From NCBI GenBank assembly GCA_024220505.1, contig JAKZZE010000006.1, positions 1,116,001-1,180,000 of the forward strand: a stretch of 64,000 nucleotides of DNA, read 5' to 3'. The notes beneath the pieces are model-generated. The model was not told the origin of the DNA. It made no database searches and saw only the letters and a list, made by a program, of their open reading frames with translations. Below are positions 53,141 through 64,000 of this stretch, piece by piece (the first letter of the stretch is position 1; every line of letters begins with the position of its first letter). A program made the translations under genes and the position numbers. The DNA is from Rhizopus arrhizus. Lineage: Eukaryota > Mucoromycota > Mucoromycetes > Mucorales > Rhizopodaceae.

Positions 53141-54601
53141 TTAATAAAATAATCTGCAAGAAAGAAAAAAAGAAAAAAAAAAAAAAAAGGTGGGTGTTGA
53201 TGCTTGTTGTATTTATATCTTCTTCACACACACCCCCTCCCCCCCCCTCCTTTTATGAGGCTTAAGGGCGAAAAAAAGAAACAAATCCAATTACTACACT
53301 CCCTCCCTCTCTCTCTCTCTCTATTCTTTACTATTCTATTTTCTGTTCTCTCACTCTCTCTCTCTCACTTACCCCCTTACTTTAATGTAAAAAAAAAAAA
53401 GCCTTTTTGACGTCCTTTTCTGTAAAAAAAAAAAACACTTTTGGCTTTTTATTATTACACAAAAATAGGTTTCCGAGGTAAATTAAAAAGTGGTCGAGGC
53501 CACTGTAGGCCGGTTGGTGAAAAACGGTGGATCTCTCTCTCTCTCTCTTTCTCTCTCTTTTGATAAATAAAAAAAAAATGGGGGAGAATGGGATGATTTC
53601 CCCAGATGTTACGTGTGTTTTCTAAAGTGGATGGTTCAACAATGGTGCCCTGACAAGCAGTCTGTTTGTGTCGAACAATAACGCACGTGCCATGCAGCGA
53701 GGCGTTTCATGTTTCATAGGAGAGAGAGAGAGGGGGGGGGGGTATTAGGTAATGAGGTATGCGCGGGTCCTGGATGATGAAAGAAAAAGTGATTGGTTTG
53801 ATAATAAGAATAAATGATACGTTCTTGTCTAGTAGATGAAAACAAGAGAGATGAAAAGTGACGCGGATGAAGCACGGGTGGACGCATGAGCCACCTACTG
53901 ATTTGGATGTGGCAACTTTTATTATAAACCGGCGCTTTCTTTTTTATATCATTGGGATCTGCAGGCAACTATTGTAAATAAGGTTTGATTGTTAGCCACT
54001 CAAATTTGTTTATAGCAATTCATAAACACTTTTTCGTCTTTTTTCCATGTGTTTGTTTATCGTTCAAAACAATAAACATTTCAAACTCTTTTAAGCCCCC
54101 CCCCTCTTTCTCTCTCTCTCTTTTTCTCCACACATAAAGCTTTCTATGCATCCTGTCCCTGCTTCTTGTATAAAGTTGCAGATGAGTTTTGAAAATTGAA
54201 AGAGTTTTGTTTGTTCGTCATCTGACGGACTGGTCATAATAAATGCCTCTTCTATTTAGAAGGGAGTGAGAGAAGGGGAGGAGAGAACGTGATTTTTTTT
54301 TAAATTGTGTTAATGAAAAAGGCTATATTTCTATTTATTAGTTTCAAGTTGGAGAATCTATTTCATAAAAGATTGAATTTATCTCTTTTTTAAAAATTAG
54401 AGTAAAAGATTTTATATGACTAAATCAAGAAAATAAAAAGGGCAAAAAGAAAGGGGATGAAAGAGGGGGGTGCTGTTAAGAGGTCTATTTGAATATATCT
54501 TGTTAGACTATCGTATTGCCACTGAATATTTCATTCATTCTTTGTCAACCTACGCAAATCATTTTTAGGAAAAAAAAGTCTCTAAACAAATAAGATTTTT
54601 T

Positions 54602-54655
<54 letters not shown>

Positions 54656-55740
54656 TTTTTAAAAAAAAAAAATCAATATTCTCAAATACGAGTCATTTTG
54701 TTTTGCTCCCAAAAATAAAAGCCTCAAAAGTAATTCCTTTTAGAAAGTTCTTTACAAACATTTTACAATTGATATTAAGGAGGATGACTACACTCGACAG
54801 AAACTCTTGTCCCCTTCAATGAAGTGTGCTTCGGTGATGATTAAAAGAAGAGCACATTCAACTTTCGCTTTCAAATCCTGGTCAGCCCCTTTAGTGTCAT
54901 CACTCATTCAATTTTATTCAGGAGAAAGATCTTCTTTCCCCTCTCACAAAGAGACCCTGTGTTAATTTGATAGAAACAAGGGCGGGAGGAAAGAGGTGTG
55001 TATGTGTGTGTGGTGATCAGAGTTCATCTTTCATGAGACCTTATCGATTTTGTGTAAAGAGTCTCAAGCACATGTTTCAATCAAACCTTTTTTTAATCAT
55101 ATTGGATCCTGAAACCATTCTGTTGTACATGCCCCCCCCCCTTGATGATTTACGGATAGAGTGTGACAAATGAGTTTATTGATTTACAAAAAGTGAGCAA
55201 AAAGGTCTCAGATGAAACAATATCCCTTAATCCACTGTGATACTCTGCAGATAAGAAATAAATGCAAGCGTCTCGTTCTAATTTATTTGTATTACACAAA
55301 CTGTACCAACAGAGATTTTTACTATAAAAGGAATGGTCTGTCTCTAGGTTCTACATGACTCTATTCTGTTTCCAGAAAAAAGGTATTCAATCACAGGTTG
55401 AGGATCATACAAACTAATTCACTTTTGAGCTCAATTCATTCACTCCTCTCATTTCCTCACTCATTTTAAACATTTGATAAACCTCATTCCTTTCTTATTC
55501 AAACAGCATCTCGTTTTTCAACTTGTCTACAGAAAAAAAAAAAAGAAAAGCGTCACCGATTGCAGTCTTTAGGGCACCGATCCAGAACCAGCATGGGTTG
55601 AAAACAATGACCATGACGCAGGTTCTTGCCAAATTTGAAAATGCTCTGCAGTTTGAATGACTGATGCACTAGTTATCAAAGAGAGACTAAATTAAAAAGT
55701 GTAGATGAAAAAGAATGTTCCAACAAGTCATTTGACATGT
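53141..55740. other. Low-complexity intergenic region
   Basis: About 2.6 kb without a supported gene. It holds CT repeats (53300-53370, 53530-53560), a GA then poly-G stretch (53720-53741), C runs (53230, 54096), and a T run of about 52 (54603-54654). Parts between 54750 and 55740 have more balanced composition but only short ORFs; regulatory or untranslated sequence of the neighbours is possible. Confidence 0.5.
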
Positions 55741-55747
55741 GCTCAGT

Positions 55748-58560
55748 CTATCCCAATCCTCTCTTACACACGTCAAAAAATGTGCTCTCTTTGAATCTTT
55801 CCACACCGTGTCCTTGCAGTGTCCCCACTTTTAATAAATACTCTGCTTGTGAGCAATACAGAATGGATGGGTGGTGTCCAGACTGCTTTGGGATGATATT
55901 TTATTTACCAACTATTTCTGACACTTTAGATCCACCTAACCAAAAGCTATCACTCTCTTCTCTCCCGAATCTCAAACGCCCAGTGATGAACAGAGTGTCA
56001 CCAACCGTATGCCAACTGTTGGCGTACTTGACCACTGGGCAAAACCAACCCAATCTTATTTCTCCCCAGAAAGCAAAGGATTGGATCGTTAGCACGTGAT
56101 GACGAGCTTGATTCACACCGACATCGACCGTCATGTCAAACACTCGGTTTGGATCCTCAAACAGAGCTCTCCCACAAATGAAAAACACGAGCAGTGAAAG
56201 AGAGAACACATGCAAACATAGAATCTTTATATTTTCATAAAAAGACACAAAGAGGAGGTATGGCTCATGATGGCTGTATTTCACCTACAAAAAAAAACAA
56301 AGGGGGGAAAGGAGAGAAGGATTTTGAAATTTGCATGAAATAACTCGTTTCAGGGTTAAATAGTTTATTTGATAAAAAAAAAGTCTTTAGGATGACTCTA
56401 TTCACTTTATGTCATCAACAAGTTTTGATGATCAATGATACTATCAAGTATTGAAACATGTTCACTCTGGAACTTGTCTTCCCCCCCCCTTTCCATCCAT
56501 CGATCCGTAAAGATCACATCCTGTCAAATACGTTTCGTATCCGCATCGTATTCACATCTTTATGCAACACATTCAAACACTGCTTGAATTCACTTGTTTT
56601 CATCCGTCCCAAACAAAAATAAAATCCAGGAGCACATTCATTTTCTACAAAAAACACACACACACACAATCCACATTTGATTTCCTCCCCTTCTTTGAAA
56701 GAAGGAGCATGTCTTGTCATCCACCAAATGATTCTTTATCTCACTATTTTTTGAGGCAGCAAGCACTCTTTGGGAGGCACACGATAGAGATTGGATCAAA
56801 AAGCAATGATTCATCTTTTGCATTTCATCCGAGATGAGTGGAATGGATGGATAGTCAAAGCATAAAACTCATGTTCTGCAAAAGGGAAATGACATGTGTC
56901 CTTGGGATCTCTTCTTTTTGAAACCCTCCACTGCTCCCTTTCAGTGCGTGCTTGACGAATCTCTTGAAAACAACCCTCGATGACAGCAGTCATCGTTTTT
57001 AAACAACTTACACCGGAAGCTTTTTTTTTTTTAGTCACTGCTTCATTAAAAGGAAAGTCTTCTGATGCTGACACGTTGGGTTGCTTCTTTACCGTTTTTG
57101 TTTACCGTGTTCACATAAAGCAACGCGTCTCCTTTGGCAACACACAAGCGTTCAGTGTCTCTTTGGACCTGTGGAAAACAGCAGTGACATGTCTCTTGTG
57201 AACATAAGTCTGACGTTTGATTCAATTGGTAATCTTGGCATAGCAAGCGTCCAATTGGGTTTTGTCTGCAAAATTAGGAGATCGGACTACAGGTTCCTTT
57301 GCCTGTTCAGAAGCGCTTCTTTGGACAAAAAGGTAAAAATTGATAACAACGATAATGTATCTTCATCTTGAGTCAATCTATTTTAATAGAATAACAATCA
57401 CATCTGTCTTCTTTGCTGGATTTTCAGGCAAAAAAAAAAAAAAAATTGAAATAGCAGTGATTGGCAAATCCAACCATTTAGGAACAACAAGAGTTATTGT
57501 TGATCACTGCTTTTATGAAAATAACGCAAGAAATTAGAAAGAGACCCCTCACTGTTGAATGATAAATTATTTCATTGTTGAAAACCATGCAAACAAAGGT
57601 CAAAAAAGAGTCAAAAAGACTTGAAATACCACAAGGACTTTTGATTTTAGCTTTTCTTTTCTTTTTCTGTAAAAGTTATTTCTAGAAGGCTTTTTGAGGT
57701 GTTGTATCTCTTTTATAAAAAGTTTCAGAATTCATTCGTACATTAGCAAAAAAAAAAAAGAGGGGGAAGGTTCAATGGATTTTCGTCAAGCGACTGTCAA
57801 TATTTAACATTTTCCATTCTTTTTAAAAAAGTTTTGCTACGTTCAATTGAGCGTATTTTCAAACAAAAATACATCTTGCTTGCTCCATACAAATACCAAT
57901 GATCAACCAAAGCTCTCAACCAGCACTTTTTCATCTGCTAAAAGAAACGTTGTCAAATCGTGGTTTTGGACCGGGTCTATTTTTCTTTTATTGCTTTGAC
58001 CCACTATTTTCGTTTGTTATAAGATGGGCCATCTAATCGATCGAGCCATACAGAGGAAAAAAAGGCAAGAAAGGTGAGAGTAGAGTGACTGGAGATGAAC
58101 ATGCTTTGATAGACTCTTTTCAGAACGACATGGGTCCCTTTTGGGACCAGAAAGATGTGGCGTACCGAAGCGTCGTATGATCCACCCTTCTCAAACAGGA
58201 TGAACACCCCCATGCCCTGTCACTGTCCAAAACGGTGATCTTCAAGCTTACGAACCGATCATCCGATACAGTCACCGACAGGTCCTGTTTGACCTCATCC
58301 AGAAATGAGCAGCCTTGTCATCATTTGTTTTTCATGCATATACAAATTGACTTTTAGCTCTTGTGATTTGTATCATGGGCCGATATGGACCACTTGCAAA
58401 GTAGACGGTGAAAGTGGAGGATGCTAATAAAGGTTGTAGTCCAATAACGGTTCCTTCATGATCCTATTCGATCCTTTATTTCAACAATCCTCTGTGTATG
58501 ATGCTTTTAAAGAATTCTGGTCTTGTCAGTGGAACATACGCTAGCTGTCGTACCTTGTGT
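55748..58560 (-). pseudogene. OB-fold gene resembling telomere protein POT1, frames broken or heavily spliced
   Basis: Protein-like stretches follow each other on the minus strand in shifting frames. From 5' to 3' they include AYVPLTRPEFFKSIIHRG, EGTVIGLQPLLASSTFTVYF, SDDRFVSLKITVLDSD, GVFILFEKGG then PKGTHVVLKRVYQSM, AKGDALLYVNTVNKN, SCLKTMTAVIEGCFQEIRQA then PFAEHEFYALTIHPF, and GCDLYGSMDGKGGED. Next is an OB-like block (RVFDMTVDVGVNQARHH ... VGDTLFITGRLRFG), then after a plausible 69-base intron VGTLQGHGVERFKEST and a stop at 55748. The early order (Y-x-PL, GT-x7, VTI-D, LF, G-x-VV-L-RV) resembles the first OB fold of POT1. I could not build a single clean gene model: some joins need very short introns or a one-base shift. 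It is either an intron-rich gene, a pseudogene, or a chance likeness. Confidence 0.35.
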
Positions 58561-59186
58561 ACAGTGCACGTCATCCAAAGCATCCCAGGACAGGAAGGAA
58601 GGATTGTAAAGTGGCTCCTCTTGATTTCAGTAGATCAGGGCCAGTGCTTTCCACTAAATAGTGAAAAAGATGACTTTCTCAAAAGTGTAATAACAATGCA
58701 TTTAAATTCAACAATGAAAACATCATTCTTTATGAATGGATAAGGGGGAAGAAAGTAACCTGAGCTTAAACTGGTGTAGGACAAATCCAAAGAAATAAGG
58801 CACAAATGCATTCTGAACCTCTTTTCCTCTTCTTTTTTTTTTTTATAAAAAAAAGAAAGCAAAGCCAAAATCCTCTTGTACTTTTTTTTCTTCCTCCTCA
58901 CTCAACTCGATTTTAATCTACTTTTTGATACTATAAATCACAAGACATTCAATTCTTACATTCAATGTTCATTGTTTCTTGTTCTTTTATTGTCCTACAC
59001 CAAAAAGACACGTAAAAAACGACCGATTTCTAAATATAGGAATTTTCAAACACGAAGGACGTGTTTCACTGGACATCGGCATATGAAATCAACAAGGCAA
59101 AGGACATACAACTATTGTTTTTTTTAATACTTTCTTTCTCCTTTTTTTTTTTTTTTTTTTTTTTTTTTTCTCTTTCAAACCTTGAC
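58561..59186. other. Intergenic region
   Basis: No supported gene. It may hold the first exon of the OB-fold gene on the minus strand and the promoter of the gene at 59187, including a T run of about 27 near 59142-59169. Confidence 0.4.
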
Positions 59187-59898
59187 ATGAACACACCCAA
59201 GACACCTGACAGGCCCACAGTGAGTCAGTCAGCCTATCAGACCTTCACACCCTGCACTCGACTTTCACGTATGACGATTGGCCCTGTCACAGACTATCCA
59301 CGACCGACGAGTTCGTTTCAAGAAAGATGGATGGAAGAGAAAGTGAGACAGGGAGAAGATACGTTGTTTGATAAAAAGAGGGTAAGACCGAGCTGGGATG
59401 AGACTGGGTACTGATGCGCTATAGCCATTTTCTTTTTCTGAAGATGAAGAATCAGACGACGACGCCTTCTTTTCATCCGATCCCTGTTCTCTTTCACCTG
59501 CGCATCATCTCTATCCACCGTTTGATGATGAAGCCATGTTGTCAGCCACGCCACCTACAAGAAAATCACTGTTTGAGGATGAAGACGAGGTGGATCGATA
59601 CCATGATCCGAGTACTGCTTGGTTAGTGCGGGTGTATCATGACAACAGAAATCAAGAGGACACGGCCTGTGAAGAGATGAGTGAAGAGGAAGAAGAAAAC
59701 AGATCACCGTGGGATGGAAAGGAAGAGGGAAAGAGATGGAGAGAGGGAGAAGAGAGGTTGCCTTTACAGGAAATCAGTTTGGAAGAAGATTTACAGACAA
59801 GCAAGAAAATGTTGCTTGGATCAGGAAAGAAGCGTGTCATTCAGACCTCCTCTCTTCGCTTCATCAAAAGAAAAGGCAAAAAACCAGCCAGTGATTAA
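59187..59898 (+). CDS. Acidic hypothetical protein, two exons
   Basis: Exons 59187-59381 and 59425-59898 (intron 43 bases, GTAAGA...ATAG) give 222 residues. The N-terminus MNTPKTPDRPTVSQS has SP/TP-type sites, followed by TRLSRMTIGPV. The second exon is very acidic (SFSEDEESDDDAFF, LFEDEDEVDRYHD, MSEEEEENRSPWD) and ends basic (SLRFIKRKGKKPASD). Such a protein may be nuclear and phosphorylated, but I do not recognise the family. It is convergent with PTEN, about 95 bases between stop codons. Confidence 0.65.
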
Positions 59899-59992
59899 TT
59901 CAACCTACATCATCCATACCTCATTCAACATTTTATATCATTTCGCTCGCATCAAAAAGGACAGACTGTAAAGTAAATAAAAATAAACTTTT

Positions 59993-61207
59993 TCAGTTTG
60001 AAAACAAGAGTTGTACAGTGAAATCATGACTGAATTCTTTGTTTTCATAAATCAAGTCCAAATCTTGCTTTCTCAACAAGACTTGATTCTTGTTCATCAA
60101 AAACACAAACACCACATTGAACCAAAAGCTCATCCAAACCTTTCCTTTGGCCTAATAGAAAAGGGGAGTGAGTAAAGAAAAGAGGAGGAGGGATGAGTTA
60201 CGTTTGAGAAAGTGATCTTGACATCATCCCACACTTTTTGTTCGAGATGGATGCTGATCGGATCGTCCGTCGTCTGTTTTTTGAAATGAGCGAATGGATC
60301 GAATGATCAACTGAAGCTTACCTTGATCAACGCATGATGGACACAGACATCCTGACAATCAATACGGATCGCAAAGTCGCTTAGGGTGCCACTGGACAGG
60401 GTGAGGGTGTTCAAGGTGGATTGTAAGGATTGATGTTGATGATAGAGTGCTTGATGATGTAGCATGTATTCATAGTATCCCACATATCTCTTTTGACTCG
60501 GAATCGTTATGCCCTTCCTATCCCTCGTTCTCTTTTCCGCATAGATCCCCATGGCTTCCACCGCGTCCCTGGCTTCCCCCAGATGCAGTAGCAAGCACGC
60601 GATCACCGTGCCCGTCCTTCCTTTGCCTGCTTTACAGTGAATCACGACCACATGGCGTTCATCTCTCGATAGCCACTCCCACGTGTCTTTACAAAAGTCA
60701 ATCAACGTACGGAAAGGCGGGGCTTGATGATCCAGAAAAGGATAATTGGCAGCTAATTCAATCATCAGTAGACAGTAAAGTACATATTCCCCCCCCCTTT
60801 TATTACCGTGCTCAAATTTAGACAAATCATAGAGTTTTTCTGAACGGCTGTGGTAAAAGATAAGAAGAAGAGTTTGGGATTTTTTTTTTTTTTGGTTTGT
60901 TTTACAGGTTATACACTTTGTAATGTCCTTTATGTTGCTCATCTAAAAACCTATTCTTTATTCATCGTTTTGTTTTTTCTTGTCCTTTCTTACTTTTTAA
61001 CGAGATCAAAAGAGTTTCTATAATAACTCTCAAGACCTTCACCAGGATAGGCCATGGCAATTATACGGTTGGTGATATCTAAGCTTGTTTTGTTATTGTG
61101 TTTGTCTACTTTATTCACTGCTATTTACAACTCAAGTCAAGGTCAACTCCATTTTCTATATATCTTTTCCTATTTTCAGACACACAAGTCCTTATATAAT
61201 TAAACAT
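59993..61207 (-). CDS. PTEN-type phosphatidylinositol 3-phosphatase
   Basis: Seven exons on the minus strand (61207-61129, 61078-60994, 60950-60906, 60847-60807, 60752-60322, 60273-60202, 60151-59993) give 303 residues in frame. The start is MFNYIRTCVSENRKRY, followed by NGVDLDLSYITNRIIAM, which matches the PIP2-binding start and the DLDL-TYI segment of PTEN. The catalytic P-loop is HCKAGKGRTG (about residue 141), identical to the canonical PTEN loop including both lysines. TI-loop residues are in RTRDRKGITIPSQKRYV. The C-terminal part (IHLEQKVWDDVKITF, FNVVFVFLMN) is a C2 domain. There is no long regulatory tail. The enzyme should remove the 3-phosphate from PIP3 at the membrane, opposing PI3-kinase signalling. 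Four of the exons are too short to appear as ORFs. Confidence 0.92.
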
Positions 61208-62578
61208 TTAAACCCTAGCTTTTTTCTTTATAAAAAAAAAAAACGTTTGTAACACCAAAAAACCAATTTTATTTTCAAATGGCAAAAGATTCTTTTTGTA
61301 GAAAAAAAAAATATATTTTTGTTCACTTTTTTTTCATAAAGTGACTAATAAAATGTATAGCCTTGAGAAGAGTACTCATGTTAAATATGATAAAGACTGT
61401 ATTTTTTGCTCTTTTGCTTTTAGAAAAAGATGTACTTCTTTTCATGGCAGGAGTCTAGGGATTAAAGTATTGCAACTGACTCTTCTTTTTAATGATTCAA
61501 AGCCTGAACTTTACAGCATTCATCAAATGACTGTTGAGTCGTCCGTTCAAAGTCATTGGGTAGGGCAAGGATAGGTCCAAGTCCATGTGTCTTGAAGAAC
61601 CAAAGAGAGTGGAAGGGGAAACCTTTGCAACTACATGATTTCAAAAGGAGGGAGATGTCTGTCTGTCTGGACTCTTGATGTACTTTTGTTTCCAAAAAAG
61701 GAGATACGAGACCATTGGCTGAGTTGATTGTTGAACACACATGTTGAACATATGGCAAGAGATCTGATGCAAGCAAATATGAATGGGAATTCTATTGCTT
61801 ACAAAGGGTAGAAACGCACTAAACTATTCTTTATTGACAACAGCTTCATCCTACAATAATCAAAAGAAGAAGCTTTGATCAGTCCAAGAGAGAGTATCTG
61901 GCATTTTGTTTTTAAAAAAAAGTACGGTAAGGTGTACAGGATATATATGAATTAGGTGTATTTGTCTTTTTTTTTTTTCTTTACATGCCAAAGAAAACAT
62001 GTTTATAAATACACCACAGCAAGTAAAAAAGAATTTTTGCTTATCTTTATGTATCGCACGAGCATAGAATGGAATTCAACCATAAAACTGAAAAAGATTC
62101 ACTTTTTTTTTCCCTTTTAAAAGACTGTTTTTGTTTACAAAATGACCTTTTCAGTGAACATGGTATGCAGGTGTGTGTAACATGGCAACAAAAGGATGAT
62201 CCTAGAGCGATGAATTAAAAGCCTCAGAGAAAAGAAGGGGATAAAAGAAACAAGTGTTTATGAAGCTTGGTTCAAAAGAAACATGATTTACAAAAGATGC
62301 CATGTGTTGACCTAGAACGTGTGTACAGAATGATGTTCTTTGATTGTTACACAATTCACGCTTGACAAAATGTAAAATTAGAATTCATATGCAGATCACT
62401 TCAGTTTCTATTCTTTTTTAATTAAATAGAAAACAGAAAACACGTTGAAACCTAGAATATTAAAATTTTTTCAAGTCTAAAAAGTATTGTGCATAATTTT
62501 TTTTTTAAAAATTGAATATAAAAACCAATTCATTTCTTTTTTTTTTCTTTTTCAGTCATTTCTTTTATATTTGAAACA
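61208..62578. other. Intergenic region
   Basis: AT-rich with several homopolymers; small ORFs on both strands (for example 61341-61574 and 61489-61776) overlap each other and lack support. It serves as divergent upstream region for PTEN and the stress-protein gene. Confidence 0.45.
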
Positions 62579-63754
62579 ATGAATCAACAGATTTTAATGA
62601 CACCCACATTCACTTTAAATGATCATCCAATAACAGCAGAAGAACCCTTTGAATCATTTCAACTAGAAACTGAATACAAGGATATAAGCAGAGAGGAAAG
62701 GGAACAAGTGAGTCTCATGATGCCAGCTCCCTCACCCAACATTATAAAATTCAGTGAAGAAGAAGAAGAGGAAGAAGATCAAGAACTCTATCAGATTACG
62801 GAATCCAATCGATATATTCCCTATGAAGAACAAGTGAAACCAGTGATGCATCGAGTCAAGTCACTTCGAAGTCAAGATGTCACCGTCAGAAAGAATCTGC
62901 TGGTATTCGCAGACAAACAGAACGTGACCACACAATCCGATCGGATCATCGTTCAGCATCATTATGGCGCTGGACCAGAGGGTGAGCTGAGTGAGGAATT
63001 CAGACCGAAGCGACGTCCAAGGTCCTATCTGGTCGCATGCGATTTCAGTCCAGAGAGTATGCATGCGATCGAGTGGACCATGGGCACAATGATGCGTGAT
63101 GGAGACCGGCTGCATGTGGTGACTGCAGTCAGTAGAGAAGATAAGTCTGAAGGTGTGAAACAATCGGGTGCATCCTTCATAAAAGAGGTAAACATCCCAT
63201 CATGTTTTTCTTTTTATTCACCTCTCTTTTTTGGGGCTAGTTGAATAAGGTATCGGAAAGGATAACAGAAGAAGCCAAGAGAATATTAGATCAAATGTTA
63301 TTATTTGATGTTGACTTGATTACTTATGCTATTTGTGGAAGAGTTAAAGATGTTTTATCACAATTGGTAAATATCAAACAGTGGCCTTTGTACTCTGTAT
63401 GACTTATCAAAAACAGATTACAAAATTATCCTTAACGATGGTCGTCTGTGGAACGAAGGGTCGAGGCACAATGAAAGGGTAAAAACGATTGGGAGAGATG
63501 AGAGGTTGTTTTCAGAGTTTAATGATCGTACTAGCCTTTTTATGGATTCAATATCCACTTTTCTCGTTCAGAAATCACCCGTGCCTGTTACGGTCATTAA
63601 GCCTCAAAAGAAACAAAAGAAAGTGACAAGAAAACCTATACAGGCTACAGGACTTAGTGAAAGTAAGCAATTCATCTTGAATTTATTGATTTTTAATTAT
63701 AAAATAGGTGTTCAATCAGGACAATTAGCAGTGGATGAACTAAGTAAAAAATAA
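62579..63754 (+). CDS. Universal stress protein (UspA) family protein
   Basis: Exons 62579-63187, 63241-63366, 63417-63478, 63535-63662 and 63708-63754 give 323 residues. The first about 150 residues are acidic and disordered (EEEEEEEDQELYQ) with RS-type basic sites. The Usp domain starts at RSYLVACDFSPESMHAIEWTM and contains the nucleotide-binding motif MVVCGTKGRGTMKG followed by FMDSISTFLVQKSPVPVTVI (G-x2-G-x9-G-like, then the last strand). Fungal proteins with this layout are thought to bind ATP and act in stress signalling; the precise role is unknown. A Lys-rich C-terminus follows. Confidence 0.88.
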
Positions 63755-63778
63755 AAACCAAAAAAAAAAAGAAAAAAA

Positions 63779-64000
63779 CTATACAGCAAAAGATGATTTT
63801 GCTTCTTCATCTACTGGGAGTTCCATTTCTTCATCTACAAAATGTTCACTTATTCCTCCAGGTCCAGTTGAACTTAATGTCATGTACTTTATTAAATTGA
63901 ATTAATACTCTTGTAATAAATCCTTTTTGTAAATATATTTTAATTTTTTTTTTTTACCTTTGTTTGGAAATCTCTATTTAACCCTTCCAATTTGTCCATG
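63779..64000 (-). CDS. 3' end of an unidentified gene running off the right edge
   Basis: On the minus strand the last exon (63886-63779) encodes YMTLSSTGPGGISEHF ... VDEEAKSSFAV and a stop. A 71-base intron (63887-63957, GTAAAA...AAAG) separates it from an upstream exon (63958 to beyond 64000) encoding MDKLEGLNRDFQTK or a longer piece ending so. It faces the stress-protein gene tail to tail, 24 bases apart. The family is not recognised. Confidence 0.6.

Noticed and set aside
55737..56099. 120-codon plus-strand ORF
   Set aside because: The minus strand over the same bases has the better protein character (OB-like block with a plausible following intron), so this is probably its shadow.
58498..58743. 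81-codon plus-strand ORF
   Set aside because: It overlaps the putative start of the OB-fold gene on the other strand and has no motif of its own; the choice of strand is uncertain.
61341..61776. Overlapping ORFs on both strands between PTEN and the stress-protein gene
   Set aside because: Neither has recognisable motifs, splice support or a clear promoter; either could be chance.
1..64000. CRISPR arrays, tRNA and rRNA genes, bacterial defence or toxin systems
   Set aside because: No regularly spaced repeats, no tRNA or rRNA-like sequence and no such protein motifs were recognised; the window is eukaryotic.

Overview
The window looks like AT-rich nuclear DNA of a filamentous fungus, most likely an early-diverging one of the Mucoromycota (Mucorales) type. 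The reasons are many very short introns (about 43-60 nt, GTAAGT...AG), a plasma-membrane H+-ATPase, expanded F-box genes, DIRS elements next to Ty3 chromoviruses, and long A/T homopolymers. Species cannot be fixed from the sequence. No rRNA, tRNA, CRISPR or prokaryotic operon was recognised.

The window has two compartments. Positions 1 to about 33,200 are a dense transposon graveyard with no recognisable intact host gene. On the left, a minus-strand Ty3/gypsy chromovirus (element C, 424-13063, target duplication CTTAA) sits in an older LTR. It was split between protease and reverse transcriptase by a solo LTR (family B, duplication AGGAG on the + strand). That LTR was in turn split by an intact chromovirus with apparently identical LTRs (element A, 4595-10602, duplication GTATC). 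From 13.1 to 18.8 kb there are Tc1/mariner remnants (one inserted near the 3' end of another transposase), LTR pieces and a gypsy RT fragment, followed by a 5'-truncated LINE (18.8-20.1 kb). On the right (20.1-31.1 kb) the nesting is six deep: an LTR-D copy contains Tc1-G, which contains a solo LTR-D, then Tc1-E, then a DIRS tyrosine-recombinase retrotransposon, then Tc1-F. Most junctions can be read to the base from target-site duplications.

From 32 to 38 kb there are two F-box genes, a related F-box relic and very long poly(A/T) tracts. From 38 to 41 kb there is little except a decayed Tc1 copy and one doubtful ORF. From 41.4 kb the DNA is gene-dense: a seven-exon nuclear protein with an ICE2/NARG2-like C-terminus; an Mpe1/RBBP6-like mRNA 3'-end-processing factor divergently paired with VPS4 (ESCRT-III ATPase); PMA1 (H+-ATPase); a small GATA factor; a long low-complexity stretch; a frame-broken OB-fold gene resembling the telomere protein POT1; an acidic hypothetical protein; a complete seven-exon PTEN lipid phosphatase; a universal-stress-protein gene; and the 3' end of another gene at the right edge. 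Exon structures were assembled by hand so that each spliced total is a multiple of three.

I found no new defence or biosynthetic system. The most informative observations are the base-resolved nesting, the textbook DIRS circle-junction architecture, an internal copy of the 3' polypurine tract in both chromoviruses, the recoding-like breaks in element C, and the face-to-face double repeats at the ends of two Tc1 families.
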